From Arachis hypogaea (Eukaryota; Streptophyta; Magnoliopsida; Fabales; Fabaceae): DNA of 64,000 nt. This document shows positions 54,125-64,000 of the stretch, one piece after another. The DNA lies in the NCBI RefSeq assembly GCF_003086295.3, contig NC_092040.1:54353559-54417558 (forward strand). Reading direction: 5' to 3'. Within the stretch, counting starts at the first letter, position 1. Each line of letters starts with the position of its first letter. The notes below the pieces were generated by a model. The model searched no databases. It worked only from the letters and a program-made list of their open reading frames with translations, and was not told the DNA's origin. Position numbers and translations under genes: made by a program.

Positions 54125-55929
54125 TGATGAGCGGATAATTTATACGCTTTTTGGCATTGTTTTCATATAGTTTTTAGTAAGTTTAAGCTACTTTTAGGGA
54201 TGTTTTCACTAGTTTTGATGTTAAATTCACATTTCTGGACTTTACTATGAGTTTGTGTGTTTTTCTGTGATTTCAGGTAAATTCTGACGGAAATTGAGGG
54301 ATTTGAGCAAAACTCTGAAGAAGGCTGACAAAAGGACTGCTGATGCTGTTGGAATCTGACCTCCCTGCACTCGAAATGGATTTTCTGGAGCTACAGAAAT
54401 CCAATTGGCGCGCTCTCAACGGCGTTGGAAAGTAGACATCCAGGGCTTTCCAGCAATATATAATAGTCCATACTTTATTCGAAGAATGACGACGTAACTT
54501 GGCGTTAAACGCCAAGTACACGCTTCTGTCTGGAGTTAAACGCCAGAAAAACGTCATGATCCGGAGTTGAACGCCCAAAACACGTCATAACTCAGAGTTC
54601 AACGCCAAGATATGCCTTAGCACGTGAATTCATCAAGCTCAGCCCAAGCACACACCAAGTGGGCCCCGGAAGTGGATTTATGCATCAATTACTTACTCAT
54701 GTAAACCCTAGCAGCTAGTCTAGTATATATAGGACATTTATCTATTGTATTAGACATCTTTTGACCATCTTTTGACCACTTTAAGTCTTTCATTATTCGG
54801 TCACTTGATCATGGAGAGGGCTGGCCATTCGGCCATGCCTGAACCCTTTGCTTATGTATTTTCAACGGTGGAGTTTCTGCACACCATAGATTAAGGGTGT
54901 GGAGCTCTGCTGTACCTCAAGTATTAATGAAATTCTATCTTCTTTTATTCAAATCTCTCTTATTCTTATTCCAAGATATTCATTCGTACCCAAGAACATG
55001 ATGAATGTGATGAGTCAGATTACCCTCATTATCATTCTCACTTATGAATGCGCGTGATTGACAACCATGTCCGTTCTACATGCAACAGAGCTTGAATGCG
55101 TATCTCTTAGATTCCCCAACAGAATCTTCGTGGTATAAGTTAGATAGTTGGCGGCATTCATCTGGATCCGGAAAGTCCAACCTTGTCTGTGGTGTTCCGA
55201 GTAGGATCCTGGGAGTCCGGAAAGTCCAACCTTGTCTGTGGTGTTCCGAGTAGGATTCCGATCATGAGTGACCGTGACGTGCTTCAAACTTTAACCTGCT
55301 GGGCGTTGGTGACAGACGCAAAAGAGGGATTCTATTCCAGTAGGAGCGGGAACCAACCGGTGATTAGCCGTACTGTGACAGAGTGCGTTTGCATAGTTTT
55401 CACTGCGAGGATGGGATGTAGCCATCAGCCATGGGTGATGCCTCCAGACTGGTTAGCTGTGCGAGTGACAGCCGCACAGGTTATTTCCCCGTGAGGAATG
55501 AAAGTAGCCACAGTTGATGGTGAACCCCTATACAAAGCTTGCCATGGAAAGGAGTAAGAAGAATTGAGTAGAAGCAGTAGGAGAGCAGGCGTGCTTGAGC
55601 CATGCAGCAGCTGTATATACTTAAAAGATACCTCTACCAATGAATCTGCATAAGTGTTCTATCCCTTTTATTATTTCTTCTTTTTATTATTAATTATTCG
55701 AAAACCCATAAACTATTTTAATCTGCCTAACTGAGATTTGCAAGGTGACCATAGCTTGCTTCATACCAACAATCTCTGTGGATTCGACCCTTACTCACGT
55801 AAGGTTATTACTTGGACGACCCAGTACACTTGCTGGTTAGTTGAACGAGATTGTGAAGAAAATAAACAATGCCCTCAGAGTATACATCCTTTATAAATAC
55901 ATAACAAGTGATCACAATTTCGTCCACCA
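54125..55929 (+). repeat. 3' LTR of copy B
   Basis: Same length as the 5' LTR (1805 bp). The four differences that I see are near 45410/54309, 45463/54362, 46230/55129 and 46255/55154. TATA box at 54724-54731. Confidence 0.92.
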
Positions 55930-56801
55930 TGGAGTCACGAAAAAAATACTAAAATTAAAAACAGAATAAAAAACAGCAGAAAAAAAATCACACCTTGGAG
56001 GAAGGACTTACTGGCGTTCAAACGCCAGTAAGGAGCATCTGGCTGGCGTTCAATGCCAGAACAGAGCATGGATCTGGTGTTGAATGCCAGAAACAAGCAG
56101 CATCCTGGCATTTGAACGCCAGGAATATACCTTGAGGAGAGCTGGCGCTGAACGCCAGAAACAAGCATGGAACTGGCGATCAACGCCAGAAACATGCTGC
56201 AATTGGGCGTTGAACGCCCAAAATAAGCATCACTTCGGCGTTTAAACGCCAGAATTGTGTGCAAAGGCGTTTTACATGCCTAATTGGTGCAAAGATGTAA
56301 ATCCTTGACACCTCAGGATCTGTAGACCCCACAGAATCATCCCAGGATCTGTGGACCCCACAGGATCCCCACCTACCTCAACTCACCTTCTCTTCTCTTT
56401 TTCACATTCATCCTTTCTTCCCCATAAACACTCTTCCCCAAAAACCCTTCACCAATCACCTCAATCTCTCTTTCCAATTACCCCCTTCACCACTCACATC
56501 CATCCACTCTTTCCCATAAACCCCATCTACCTTCAAAATTCAAAATTTCTTTCCAACCCAAACCCACCCTAAATAGCCGAACCTACTCCCTCTCCCCTCA
56601 CTATATAAACCCCTCCATCCTTCTTCATTTTCACCCAACACAACCCCCTCTTCTACACCTTGGCCAAATACACCTCCCCCCCCACTTTCCTCCATATTTT
56701 CTCTTCCTCTTCTTCTTTTCTTTCTTCTTTTGCTCGAGGGTGAGCAATATTCTAAGTTTGGTGTGGTAAAAGCATAGCTTTTTGTTTTTCCATAACCACC
56801 T
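55930..56801 (+). other. Copy A continuation: 31-bp array, hairpin segment, TATA, stem-loop
   Basis: Resumes with TGGAG, the right target duplication. Array unit starts are 56013, 56045, 56076, 56107, 56144, 56175, 56206 and 56237 (eight units, the same 37-38 bp gap after the fourth as in B). TATATAAA lies at 56602-56609. The stem-loop TTGCTCGAGGGTGAGCAA (56730-56747) keeps pairing through a G-T wobble, and AAGTTTGGTGTGG follows. Confidence 0.8.
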
Positions 56802-57349
56802 ATGGCACCTAAGACCGGAGAAACCTCTAGAAAAGGGAAAGGGAAGACAAAAGCTTCCACCTCCGAGTCGTGAAAGATGGAGAGAGTCATCTCCAAAGCC
56901 CATCAAGACCACTTCTATGATATTGTGGCCAAGAAGAAGGTGATCCCTGAGGTCCCTTTCAAGCTCAAGAAAAATGAGTATCCAGAGATCCGACATGAGA
57001 TCCAAAGAAGAGGTTGGGAATTTCTGACCAACCCCATTCAACAAGTTAGAATCTTAATGGTTCAAGAGTTCTATGCCAATGCATATCACTAGGAACCATG
57101 ACCAATGTATGAACCCGAATCCATAGAATTATCTTACAATGGTTCGGGAGAAATACTTAGATTTTAGTCCAGAAAATGTGAGGTTGGCGTTTAACTTGCC
57201 TACAATACAAGAAAATGCACGCCCCTACACTAGAAGGGTCAACTTTAATCAAAGGTTGGACCAAGTCCTTATGGACATATGTGTGGAAGGAGCTCAATGG
57301 AAAAGAGTCTCCAAAGGCAAGCCGATTCAATTAAGGACGAGAGGACGAG
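56802..57349 (+). pseudogene. Copy A ORF2, truncated
   Basis: ATG at 56802, 200 bp after the TATA box. It is close to copy B (SRKGKGKTKASTSES, then a TGA where B has Trp, then ISKAHQDHFYDIVAKKKVIP). A second break follows EFYANAYH, and the frame resumes at MVREKYLDFSPENVRLAFNL. At the place where B is frameshifted, A keeps the original frame. Sequence stops matching at ctgtagcc, where LTR sequence takes over. Confidence 0.75.
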
Positions 57350-57761
57350 ACTGTAGCCACTGACAACGGTGATGCCCAACATACAGCTTGCCATGGAAAG
57401 GAGTAAGAAGGATTGGATGAAGACAGTAGGAAAGCAGAGAGACGGAAGGGACAAAGCATCTCCATGCGCTTATCTGAAATTCTCACCAATGAATTACATA
57501 AGTATCTCTATCTTTATTTTATGCTTTATCCATAAATCATTCATAACCATTTGAATCTGCCTGACTGAGATTTACAAGATGACCATAGCTTGCTTCATAC
57601 CAACAAACTCCGTGGGATCGACCCTTACTCGCGTAAGGTTTATTACTTGGACGACCCAGTGCACTTGCTGGTTAGTTGTGCGAAGTTGTGATAAAGAATT
57701 GAGATTACAATTGAGCGTAGCATGTTGATGGCGCAATTGATGATCACAATTTTGTGCACCA
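57350..57761 (+). repeat. 3' part of the 5' LTR of copy C
   Basis: Matches the last 420 bp of copy A's LTR (gtgatgcc, catacagcttgccatggaaa, ggacgacccagtgcacttgc) and ends TTGTGCACCA. The first 1.2 kb, including TATA and palindromes, are lost at the junction with A's ORF2. Confidence 0.85.
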
Positions 57762-57785
57762 AGTTTTTGGCGCCGTTGCCGGGGA

Positions 57786-59304
57786 TTGTTTGAGTTTGGA
57801 CAACTGACGGTTCATCTTGTTGCTTAGATTAGGTGTTTTTCAGAATTTTTAAGAATGAATTCTAGTGTTTCAAGGTGATGTTCTTATCATCACCAAAGCT
57901 GATTGATCTTCATCAATTTAGCTCTTGAATGCAATGTCCTGCTGAAGCTTGGCTAGCCATGTCTAATTCCTTTAGACTAAAGCTTTAGACTAACATTGCA
58001 TGACTCCTGGAATTCTCATTAAAAATTTTGAATCTCTTTATTTTCTTTTCCATATAATTTTCGAAAAAATCCAAAAAAATTATAAAACCAAAAATATTTT
58101 TATGTTTCTTGTTTGAGTCTAGTGTCTAATTTTAAGTTTGGTGTCAATTGCATGTCTTTATTCTTCTAATTTTCGAAAATTACATGCATTATGTTCTTCA
58201 TTGATCTTCAAGATGTTCTTGATGATTTCCTTGCTCTGATCTTTAAATTCTCTTGTTTTGTGTGTTTTGTTGTTTCTCATATGTATTCTCAATTTGTTAG
58301 TGTCAGTAGTATACAAACGTCTAAGTTTGGTGTCTTGCATGCATTGTTTATTTGATCTTAGTTTCATTTTGATTATTCCTCATTACTAAAAATCCAAAAA
58401 ATTTGTAATTTGTGTCTTTTTAAGTCAATAATACAGAGAATTGAAGATTCAGAACATACAGCAGAGGAATTACACAGAAAAAGCTGGGCATTCAAAACGC
58501 CCAGTGAGGAAGGAAAACTGGCGTTTAAACGCCAGCCAGGGTGCCTAGCTGGGCGTTTAACGCCCAAAAGGGTAGCATTTTGGGCGTTAAACGCCAGAAT
58601 GGATACCATTCTGGGCGTTTAACGCCAGGATGGCACAAGAGGGAAGATTTTGTTTTTAATGCAAATTTTTTTCAAGTTTTCATAATTTTTCAAAATCAAA
58701 TCTTTTTCAAATCATATCTTTTCAATCATATCTTTTCAAAATTGATTTCTTTCCATTTTCAAAAAGACTTGCTAACAATTAATGATTTGATTCAACATTT
58801 CAAGTATGTTGCCTTTTCTGTTGAGAAAGGTTTAATGTTTGAATCATATCTTTTCTTGTTAGCCAAGTCATTAATTTTAAAAAAATCAAATCTTTTTTTT
58901 TGTTTTTCACTCATATCTTTTCAAAATCATAACTTTTCAATCATATCTTTTTAATCACATATTTTTCAAAATAGTTTTCAATTATATCTTTTTATTTCTA
59001 ATTTCAAAATCTTTTTCAAAAATCACTTTATTTCTTTCCCAACCATATTTTTCGAAAATCATTCTTCAATTTTTCAAAATGTTTTTAAAATCTTTTTAAT
59101 TTATTTTCGAAAATTTTTTTCCCTCTTCTCACATCCTTCTATTTATGGACTAACACTCCTCCTCAATGCACAATTCGAACTCTATCTTTCTAAGTTTGAA
59201 TTCTTCTTCCTCTTCCTTCTATTTTTATTTTCCTCTGACACCTCAAGGAATCTCTATACTATGACATAGAGGATTCCATATTTTCTTGTTCTCTTCTCTT
59301 TCAT
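57786..59304 (+). other. Leader of copy C, with an extra 31-bp palindrome array
   Basis: AAGTTTGGTGTC near 58134 and 58322. A five-unit array lies at 58486-58628 (core starts 58487, 58520, 58552, 58583, 58614), including the perfect 18-bp palindrome CTGGCGTTTAAACGCCAG. Degenerate tatcttttcaaa repeats follow. The pre-gag hairpin is at 59247-59277 (perfect pairing plus one bulged G), 27 nt before the gag ATG. Confidence 0.8.
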
Positions 59305-60824
59305 ATGAGCAGGAGCAAAGATAAAAGCATTCTTGTTGAGGCTGACCCTGAACCTGAAAAGACATTGAAGCGAAAGCTAAGAGAAGCTAAAGCACAACTC
59401 TCTGTAGAGGACCTAACAGAATTCTTCAAAGAAGAAGACATGGCAGCCGAAAACAACAACAATGCCAACAATGCAAGGAAGGTGCTGGGTGACTTTACTG
59501 CACCTACTCCCGACTTCTATGGGAGAAGCATCTCTATCCCTGCCATTGGAGATAACAACTTTGAGCTTAAGCCTCAATTAGTTTCTCTAATGCAACAGAA
59601 TTGCAAGTTCCATGGACTTCCATTGGAAGATCCTCATCAGTTTTTAGCTGAATTCTTGCAAATCTTTGACACTGTCAAGACCAATGGGGTTGACCTTGAG
59701 GTATACAGACTTATGCTATTCCCTTTTGCTGTAAGAGACAGAGCTAGGATATGGTTGGATTCTCAACCTAAAGAAAGCCTGAACTCTTGGGAAAAGCTAG
59801 TCAATGCCTTCTTGGCAAAGTTCTTTCCACCTCAAAAATTGAGTAAGCTTAGAGTGGAAGTCCAAACTTTCAGACAGAAGGAAGGTGAATCCCTCTATGA
59901 AGCTTGGGAAAGATACAAACAATTGATCAAAAAGTGTCCGTCTGACATGCTTTCTGAATGGAGCATCATAGGTATCTTCTATGATGGTCTGTCTGAACTG
60001 TCTAAGATGTCATTGGATAGCTCTGCTGGAGGATCTCTTCATCTGAAGAAGACACCTGCAGAAGCTCAAGAACTCATTGAAATGGTTGCAAATAATCAAT
60101 TCATGTACACTTCTGAAAGGAATCCTATGAACAATGGGACAAATCAAAAGAAAGGAGTTCTTGAGATTGATACTCTGAATGCCATATTGGCTCAGAACAA
60201 AATATTGACTCAGCAAGTCAATATGATTTCTCAAAGTCTGTCTAGAATGCAAGCTGCACCAGGCAGTACTAAGGATGCTTCATCTGAAGAAGAAACTTAT
60301 GATCCTGAGAACCCTTCAATGGAAGAGGTGAATTATATGGGAGAACCCTATGGAAACACCTATAATCCTTCATGGAGAAATCATCCAAATCTTTCATGGA
60401 AGGATCAACAGAGACCTCAACAAGGTTTCAATAACAATAATGGTGGAAGAAACAGGTTTAGCAATGCAAAGCCTTCTCCATCATCTTCTCAGCAACAGAC
60501 AGAGAATTTTAAGCAGAGCCACTCTGACTTAGCAACCATGGTCTCTGATCTAATCAAAACCACTCAAAGTTTCATGACTGAAACAAGGTCCTCCATTAGA
60601 AACTTGGAAGCACAAGTTGGTCAGCTGAGTAAGAAAGTTACTGAACTCCCTCCTAGCACTCTTCCAAGCAATATAGAAGAGAATCCAAAAGGAGAGTGCA
60701 AGGCCATCAACATGGCCGAATTTGGAGAGAAGGAAGAGGCAGTGAGTGCCACTGAGGAAGACCTCAATGGACGTCCACTGGCCTCCAATGAGTTCCCTAA
60801 TGAGGAACCATGGGAATCTGAGGC
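59305..60824 (+). pseudogene. Copy C gag-protease, first part
   Basis: ATG at 59305 (MSRSKDKSILVEADPEPEKT). Continuous frame through the capsid region and the NGGRNRFSNAKPSPSSSQQQ linker up to NEEPWESEA, where the solo LTR enters. Apart from the insertion I see no stop in this part. The last residues of the open frame after position 60824 belong to the LTR and are not gag. Confidence 0.88.
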
Positions 60825-62372
60825 TGATAAACCACTATTTTATGGTTTATCTTGTGCTCAATTGAGTGGTTTTTATCAACTCTTTTCTCACTTATTCATA
60901 CAATTTGCATGTTTTACATTTTCCTTCCTGATTTTATGCTATGATTGAAAACATGCTTCTTTGATCTTATATTTGCTTATTATTAATCCTCTCTTATTAC
61001 CATTAGATGCCTTGATATGTGTGTTAAGTGTTTTCAGATATTATAAAGGCAGGAATGGCTCAGAGGATGGAAAGGAAGCATGCAAAAGTGAAAGGAATGC
61101 AAGAAATTGGAGAAACTGGCTAAGCTGTCCAGCCTGACCTCTTCGTACTCAAACGGCTATAACTTTAGCTACAGAGGTCCAAACGATGCGGTTTCAGTTG
61201 CGTTGGAAAGCTAACATCCGGTGCTTCGATTTGATGTATAATTTTCCATAGTTGCCTCGACGCCAGGTGACGCGAACGCATGGGTCACCCGGACGCGTGA
61301 CCTGGCCAACACCCAATCCGCGCGGTCGCGTGGACGACGCGGCCGCGTCACTTTTCTGCGACCTGTACGGACCAGAAAGCGCTGGAAGTGATTTCTGGGC
61401 TGTTTCTGACCCAGTTTTCGGCCCAGAGAATGCAGATTAGAGGCTATAAAGTGGGGGAATGCATCCATTCATGAGGAGGCTTCTCATAATTTACTTTTCC
61501 ATGATTTAGATTTAGTCTAGAGAGAGATTCTCTCTCTCTCTTTTTAGGATTTAGGATTTCTTCTTGTTTTAAGAGTAACTCTGGATCCAGGTTTTAATGT
61601 TCTTCTATTTTAGTTCCATAATTATTTATTCCGGCATTTTAATTGATCATTTACTTTTATAATTTAATTTATGAATTATTCCATGTTCCAGATTATTATT
61701 TGAATTAATGATATTGAGGTATTTTCAGTTTATTATTGCTCTTGTTAATTTATGATTATCATTGTTTACGAATTGAAGATATTTTATTCCAGCAATTTTA
61801 CTTTTTCCCCTTTTGGTTCTGATTAAGAATTTAGTAACTCAACAGTTATTAGACTCAACATAATTAATAACCGTTATCTTGCTAATTGAGCTGAACCTGA
61901 ATAATCCCAACCTTTGCTTCGGAAATAATTAAGATTCAAAGGTCAGTTTAATTAGTCCCTTGACTTTCCTTTGCCCTGGCAAAGGTTGACCAAGTGGAGT
62001 TTAGATTCAACTTTTATTATAGTTGAGAGAGATAACTAAGTTAGACCTCTAAATTCCCTTATCTTGCCAAAAGTTGTTTTACAATTATTATTTATTTTTA
62101 ATTGCCATTTAATTTACTCATCATTTAAATTACTTGCTTCTCACCTTCTAAACCCCGATTACAACCTTCATAACCAATAATAAGAACATACTTCCTCGCA
62201 GTTCCTTGAGAAGACGACCCGAGGTTTGAATACTCAGTTAACAATTTCTAAAGGGGTTTGTTACTTGTGACACCCAAAACGTTTGTACGAAGGGATTTTT
62301 GTCGGTTTAGAGACTATATCTACAACGCGACTGTTTTTATGAAATTCTTTACTGGCAAAAATCCTAACGTCA
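60825..62372 (+). mobile_element. Solo LTR inserted in copy C gag-protease
   Basis: 1548 bp, TGATAAACCACTATTTTATG to ATCCTAACGTCA, with a perfect duplication GAGGC (60820-60824 and 62373-62377). It is the same family as the fragment at 32689. TATA-like ggctataaagtg lies at about 61441. A CpG-rich block (gacgcgaacgcatgg, cgcggtcgcgtgg, gacgcggccgcgtc) lies at 61259-61350. Taking it out leaves the gag-protease in frame. Confidence 0.92.
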
Positions 62373-63194
62373 GAGGCTCACACTGAGACCATAGAGATTC
62401 CATTGGATTTACTTCTGCCATTCATGAGCTCTGATAAGTATTCTTCCTCTGAAGAGGATGAAGATGTCACTGAAGAGCAAGTTGCTAAATACCTTGGAGC
62501 AATCATGAAACTAAATGACAAGTTATTTGGTAATGAGACTTGGGAGGATGAACCCCCTTTGCTCACCAAAGAACTGGATGACTTGTCTAGGCAGAAATTA
62601 CCTCAAAAGAGACAGGACCCTGGGAAGTTCTTAATACCTTGTACCATAGGCACCATGACCTTTGAGAAGGCTCTGTGTGACCTAGGGTCAAGCATAAACC
62701 TCATGCCTCTCTCTGTAATGGAGAAGCTAGGAATCTTTGAGGTGCAAGCTGCAAGAATCTCACTAGAGATGGCAGATAATTCAAGAAAACAAGCTTATGG
62801 ACTTGTAGAGGATGTTCTGGTAAAAGTTAAAAACCATTACATCCATGCTGATTTCATAGTCCTAAAGACTGGGAAGTGCATGGATGAATCCATCATCCTT
62901 GGCAGACCCTTCCTAGCCACAGCAAAGGCTGTGATTGATGATGACAGAGGAGAATTGATTATTCAAGTGAATGAAGAATCCCTTGTGTTTAAGGCTCAAG
63001 GATATCCCTCTGTAACTATGGAAAGGAAGCATGAAGAGCTTCTCTCAAAACAGAGTCAAACAGAGCCCCCACAGTCAAACTCTAAGTTTGGTGTTGGGAG
63101 GCCACAACCAAACTCTAAGTTTGGTGTTGAACCCCCACATTCAAACTCTAAGTTTGGTGTTGGGAGGTTCCAACATTGCTCTGAGTATCTGTGA
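62373..63194 (+). pseudogene. Copy C gag-protease, second part (protease)
   Basis: Continues in the frame of the first part: TETIEIPLDLLLPFMSS, acidic SSSEEDEDVTEEQVAKYLGA, protease core KALCDLGSSINLMPLSVMEK and GRPFLATAKAVIDDDRGELI. It ends with three NSKFGV repeats from the AAGTTTGGTGTT word. Only the solo LTR disables this gene. Confidence 0.88.
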
Positions 63195-64000
63195 GGCTCC
63201 ATGAGAGCCCAATGTCAACCTACTGACATTAAAGAAGCGCTTGTTGGGAGGCAACCCAATGTTATATTTATCTATTTTCCTTTGTTATTTTATGTTTTCT
63301 ATAGGTTGATGATCATGGGAAGTCACAAAATCAATTGAAAAAGAAAAAACAGAATGAAAAACAGAAAGAAAAACAGCACACCCTGGAGAAAAACTTGCTG
63401 GCGTTTAAATGCCTGTAAGGGCAGCAAATGGGCGTTTAACGCCAGAAAGGGGCACCAGACTGGCGTTAAACGCCAGGAAAGGACAAGAAGTTGGCGTTAA
63501 ACGCCAGAAATGGGCACCAGCCCGGCGTTTAACGCCAGAATTGGCATAAAGAGCATTTTTGCTCACCACTTGGTGCAGGGATGAATTTTCCTTGACACCT
63601 CAGGATCTGTGGACCCCACAGGATCCCCACCTACCCCACCACTCTCTCTCTTCTTCACCCATTCACCAATCACCTCAACACCTCTTCCCCAAAAACCCCT
63701 CACCTATCAAATCCCACTATTCTCTTCACCACTCACATCCATCCTTCATAAAACCCCACATACCTCACCATTCAAATTCAAACCACTTTCCCTCCCAAAC
63801 CCACCCATAATGGCCGAACCATACACCCCCTCTCCACTCCTATATAAACCCATCTTCACTCCTTCATTTTCAAACAACCTAAACACCACTTCTCCCCCTT
63901 GGTCGAACCATAAAGCCATCTCTATCTCCTCTATTTCTTCTTCTACTCTCTTCTTTCTTCTTTTGCTCGAGGACGAGCAAACCTTCTAAGTTTGGTGTGG
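63195..64000 (+). other. Copy C tail: 31-bp array, hairpin segment, internal TATA box, stem-loop
   Basis: Tail motif GACATTAAAGAAGCGCTTGT (63225-63244). Five palindrome units start at 63400, 63431, 63462, 63493 and 63524, exactly 31 bp apart. A single CTGTGG/CCACAG hairpin segment lies near 63607-63626. TATATAAA is at 63841-63848 and TTGCTCGAGGACGAGCAA at 63963-63980. A pyrimidine-rich tract fills the rest. Confidence 0.82.

Larger units (their letters stand above)
45226..55929 (+). mobile_element. Copy B: full-length non-autonomous Athila-like retrotransposon
   Basis: Two LTRs of 1805 bp each (45226-47030 and 54125-55929) with a perfect target duplication TGGAG (45221-45225 and 55930-55934); total 10,704 bp. 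By eye the LTRs differ at four positions. Internal order: primer site, 1.5-kb leader, intact gag-protease, tail, eight-unit 31-bp palindrome array, TATA box, ORF2 with a 1-bp frameshift, stem-loop, 3' LTR. RT, RNase H and integrase are absent, so mobilisation needs an autonomous partner. Confidence 0.93.
39279..57349 (+). mobile_element. Copy A of the non-autonomous Athila-like family, host of copy B
   Basis: LTR, primer site, leader, gag-protease, tail, 31-bp array and the start of ORF2. It is interrupted at 45226-55929 by copy B and ends abruptly at about 57349, inside ORF2, where LTR sequence of copy C begins. No RT, RNase H or integrase exists. The gag-protease has two stops, so it is defective. 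Confidence 0.85.
57350..64000 (+). mobile_element. Copy C of the non-autonomous family (incomplete, runs off the window)
   Basis: Partial LTR, primer site TGGCGCCGTTGCCGGGGA (57768-57785), leader with a palindrome array, gag-protease split by a solo LTR, tail, second array, hairpin segment, TATA box (63841-63848), stem-loop (63963-63980) and AAGTTTGGTGTGG at the very edge. ORF2 should start at about 64040, outside the window. Confidence 0.85.

Noticed and set aside
1..64000. tRNA, rRNA or organelle-derived insertions
   Set aside because: No cloverleaf, rRNA or plastid coding sequence was recognised by reading; TGGCGCC words are primer-binding sites.

Overview
The window is plant nuclear DNA, AT-rich and dominated by nested LTR retrotransposons. 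One host gene is intact: a five-exon v-SNARE of the VTI1 family, closest to VTI12. The repeats suggest a legume, most probably peanut (Arachis). The pointers are LTRs opening TGATGAGCGGATAATTTATA, the recurrent AAGTTTGGTGT word and arrays of GGCGTTYAACGCC. This assignment rests on recognising the repeat style and on no database search.

Layout. Positions 150-1520 (minus) hold a decayed plant-mobile-domain gene. Positions 2701-6549 (plus) hold the VTI12-like gene; its third intron carries a deleted Ty3/gypsy element in reverse orientation. Positions 8214-9558 are a Mutator-like element with long terminal inverted repeats and a 9-bp target duplication. Positions 10193-13005 are a dead L1-type LINE split by a 1-kb CACTA element (11089-12090). 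Positions 13469-20694 are a decayed Tat-lineage Ty3/gypsy element, split inside its integrase by a solo LTR (18198-20523) that itself carries a small inverted-repeat element. Positions 20695-29882 are an Athila-lineage element (gag, protease, RT, RNase H, integrase, part of a 3' LTR) that has lost its 5' end and carries a solo LTR (22370-24056).

From 29884 to the end the window is a mosaic of further LTR elements. There is a reverse-strand 3' fragment (29884-32688), an LTR fragment (32689-33119), and a non-autonomous element D with two unusual ORFs (33120-39278). Three members of one non-autonomous family follow. Copy A (39279-57349) has lost its 3' end. Copy B (45226-55929) is full length and sits inside A with a TGGAG duplication. 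Copy C (57350-64000) lacks the start of its LTR, runs off the window, and is split by a solo LTR (60825-62372).

The A/B/C family is the most interesting content. Each copy encodes an Athila-like Gag-protease but no reverse transcriptase, RNase H or integrase. Where the sequence is complete there is a second ORF (ORF2) in the position of the Athila env-like ORF. Arrays of a short palindrome with an almost exact 31-bp period lie upstream of two TATA boxes, one in the LTR and one about 200 bp before ORF2. A second module, an 18-nt stem-loop followed by AAGTTTGGTGT, occurs before ORF2 and again at the edge of the 3' LTR. A third, a conserved hairpin, lies about 30 nt before the gag start. I infer that the family parasitises an autonomous Athila element in trans and drives ORF2 from its own promoter. 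The two LTRs of B differ at four positions by eye in 1805 bp, so it moved recently.
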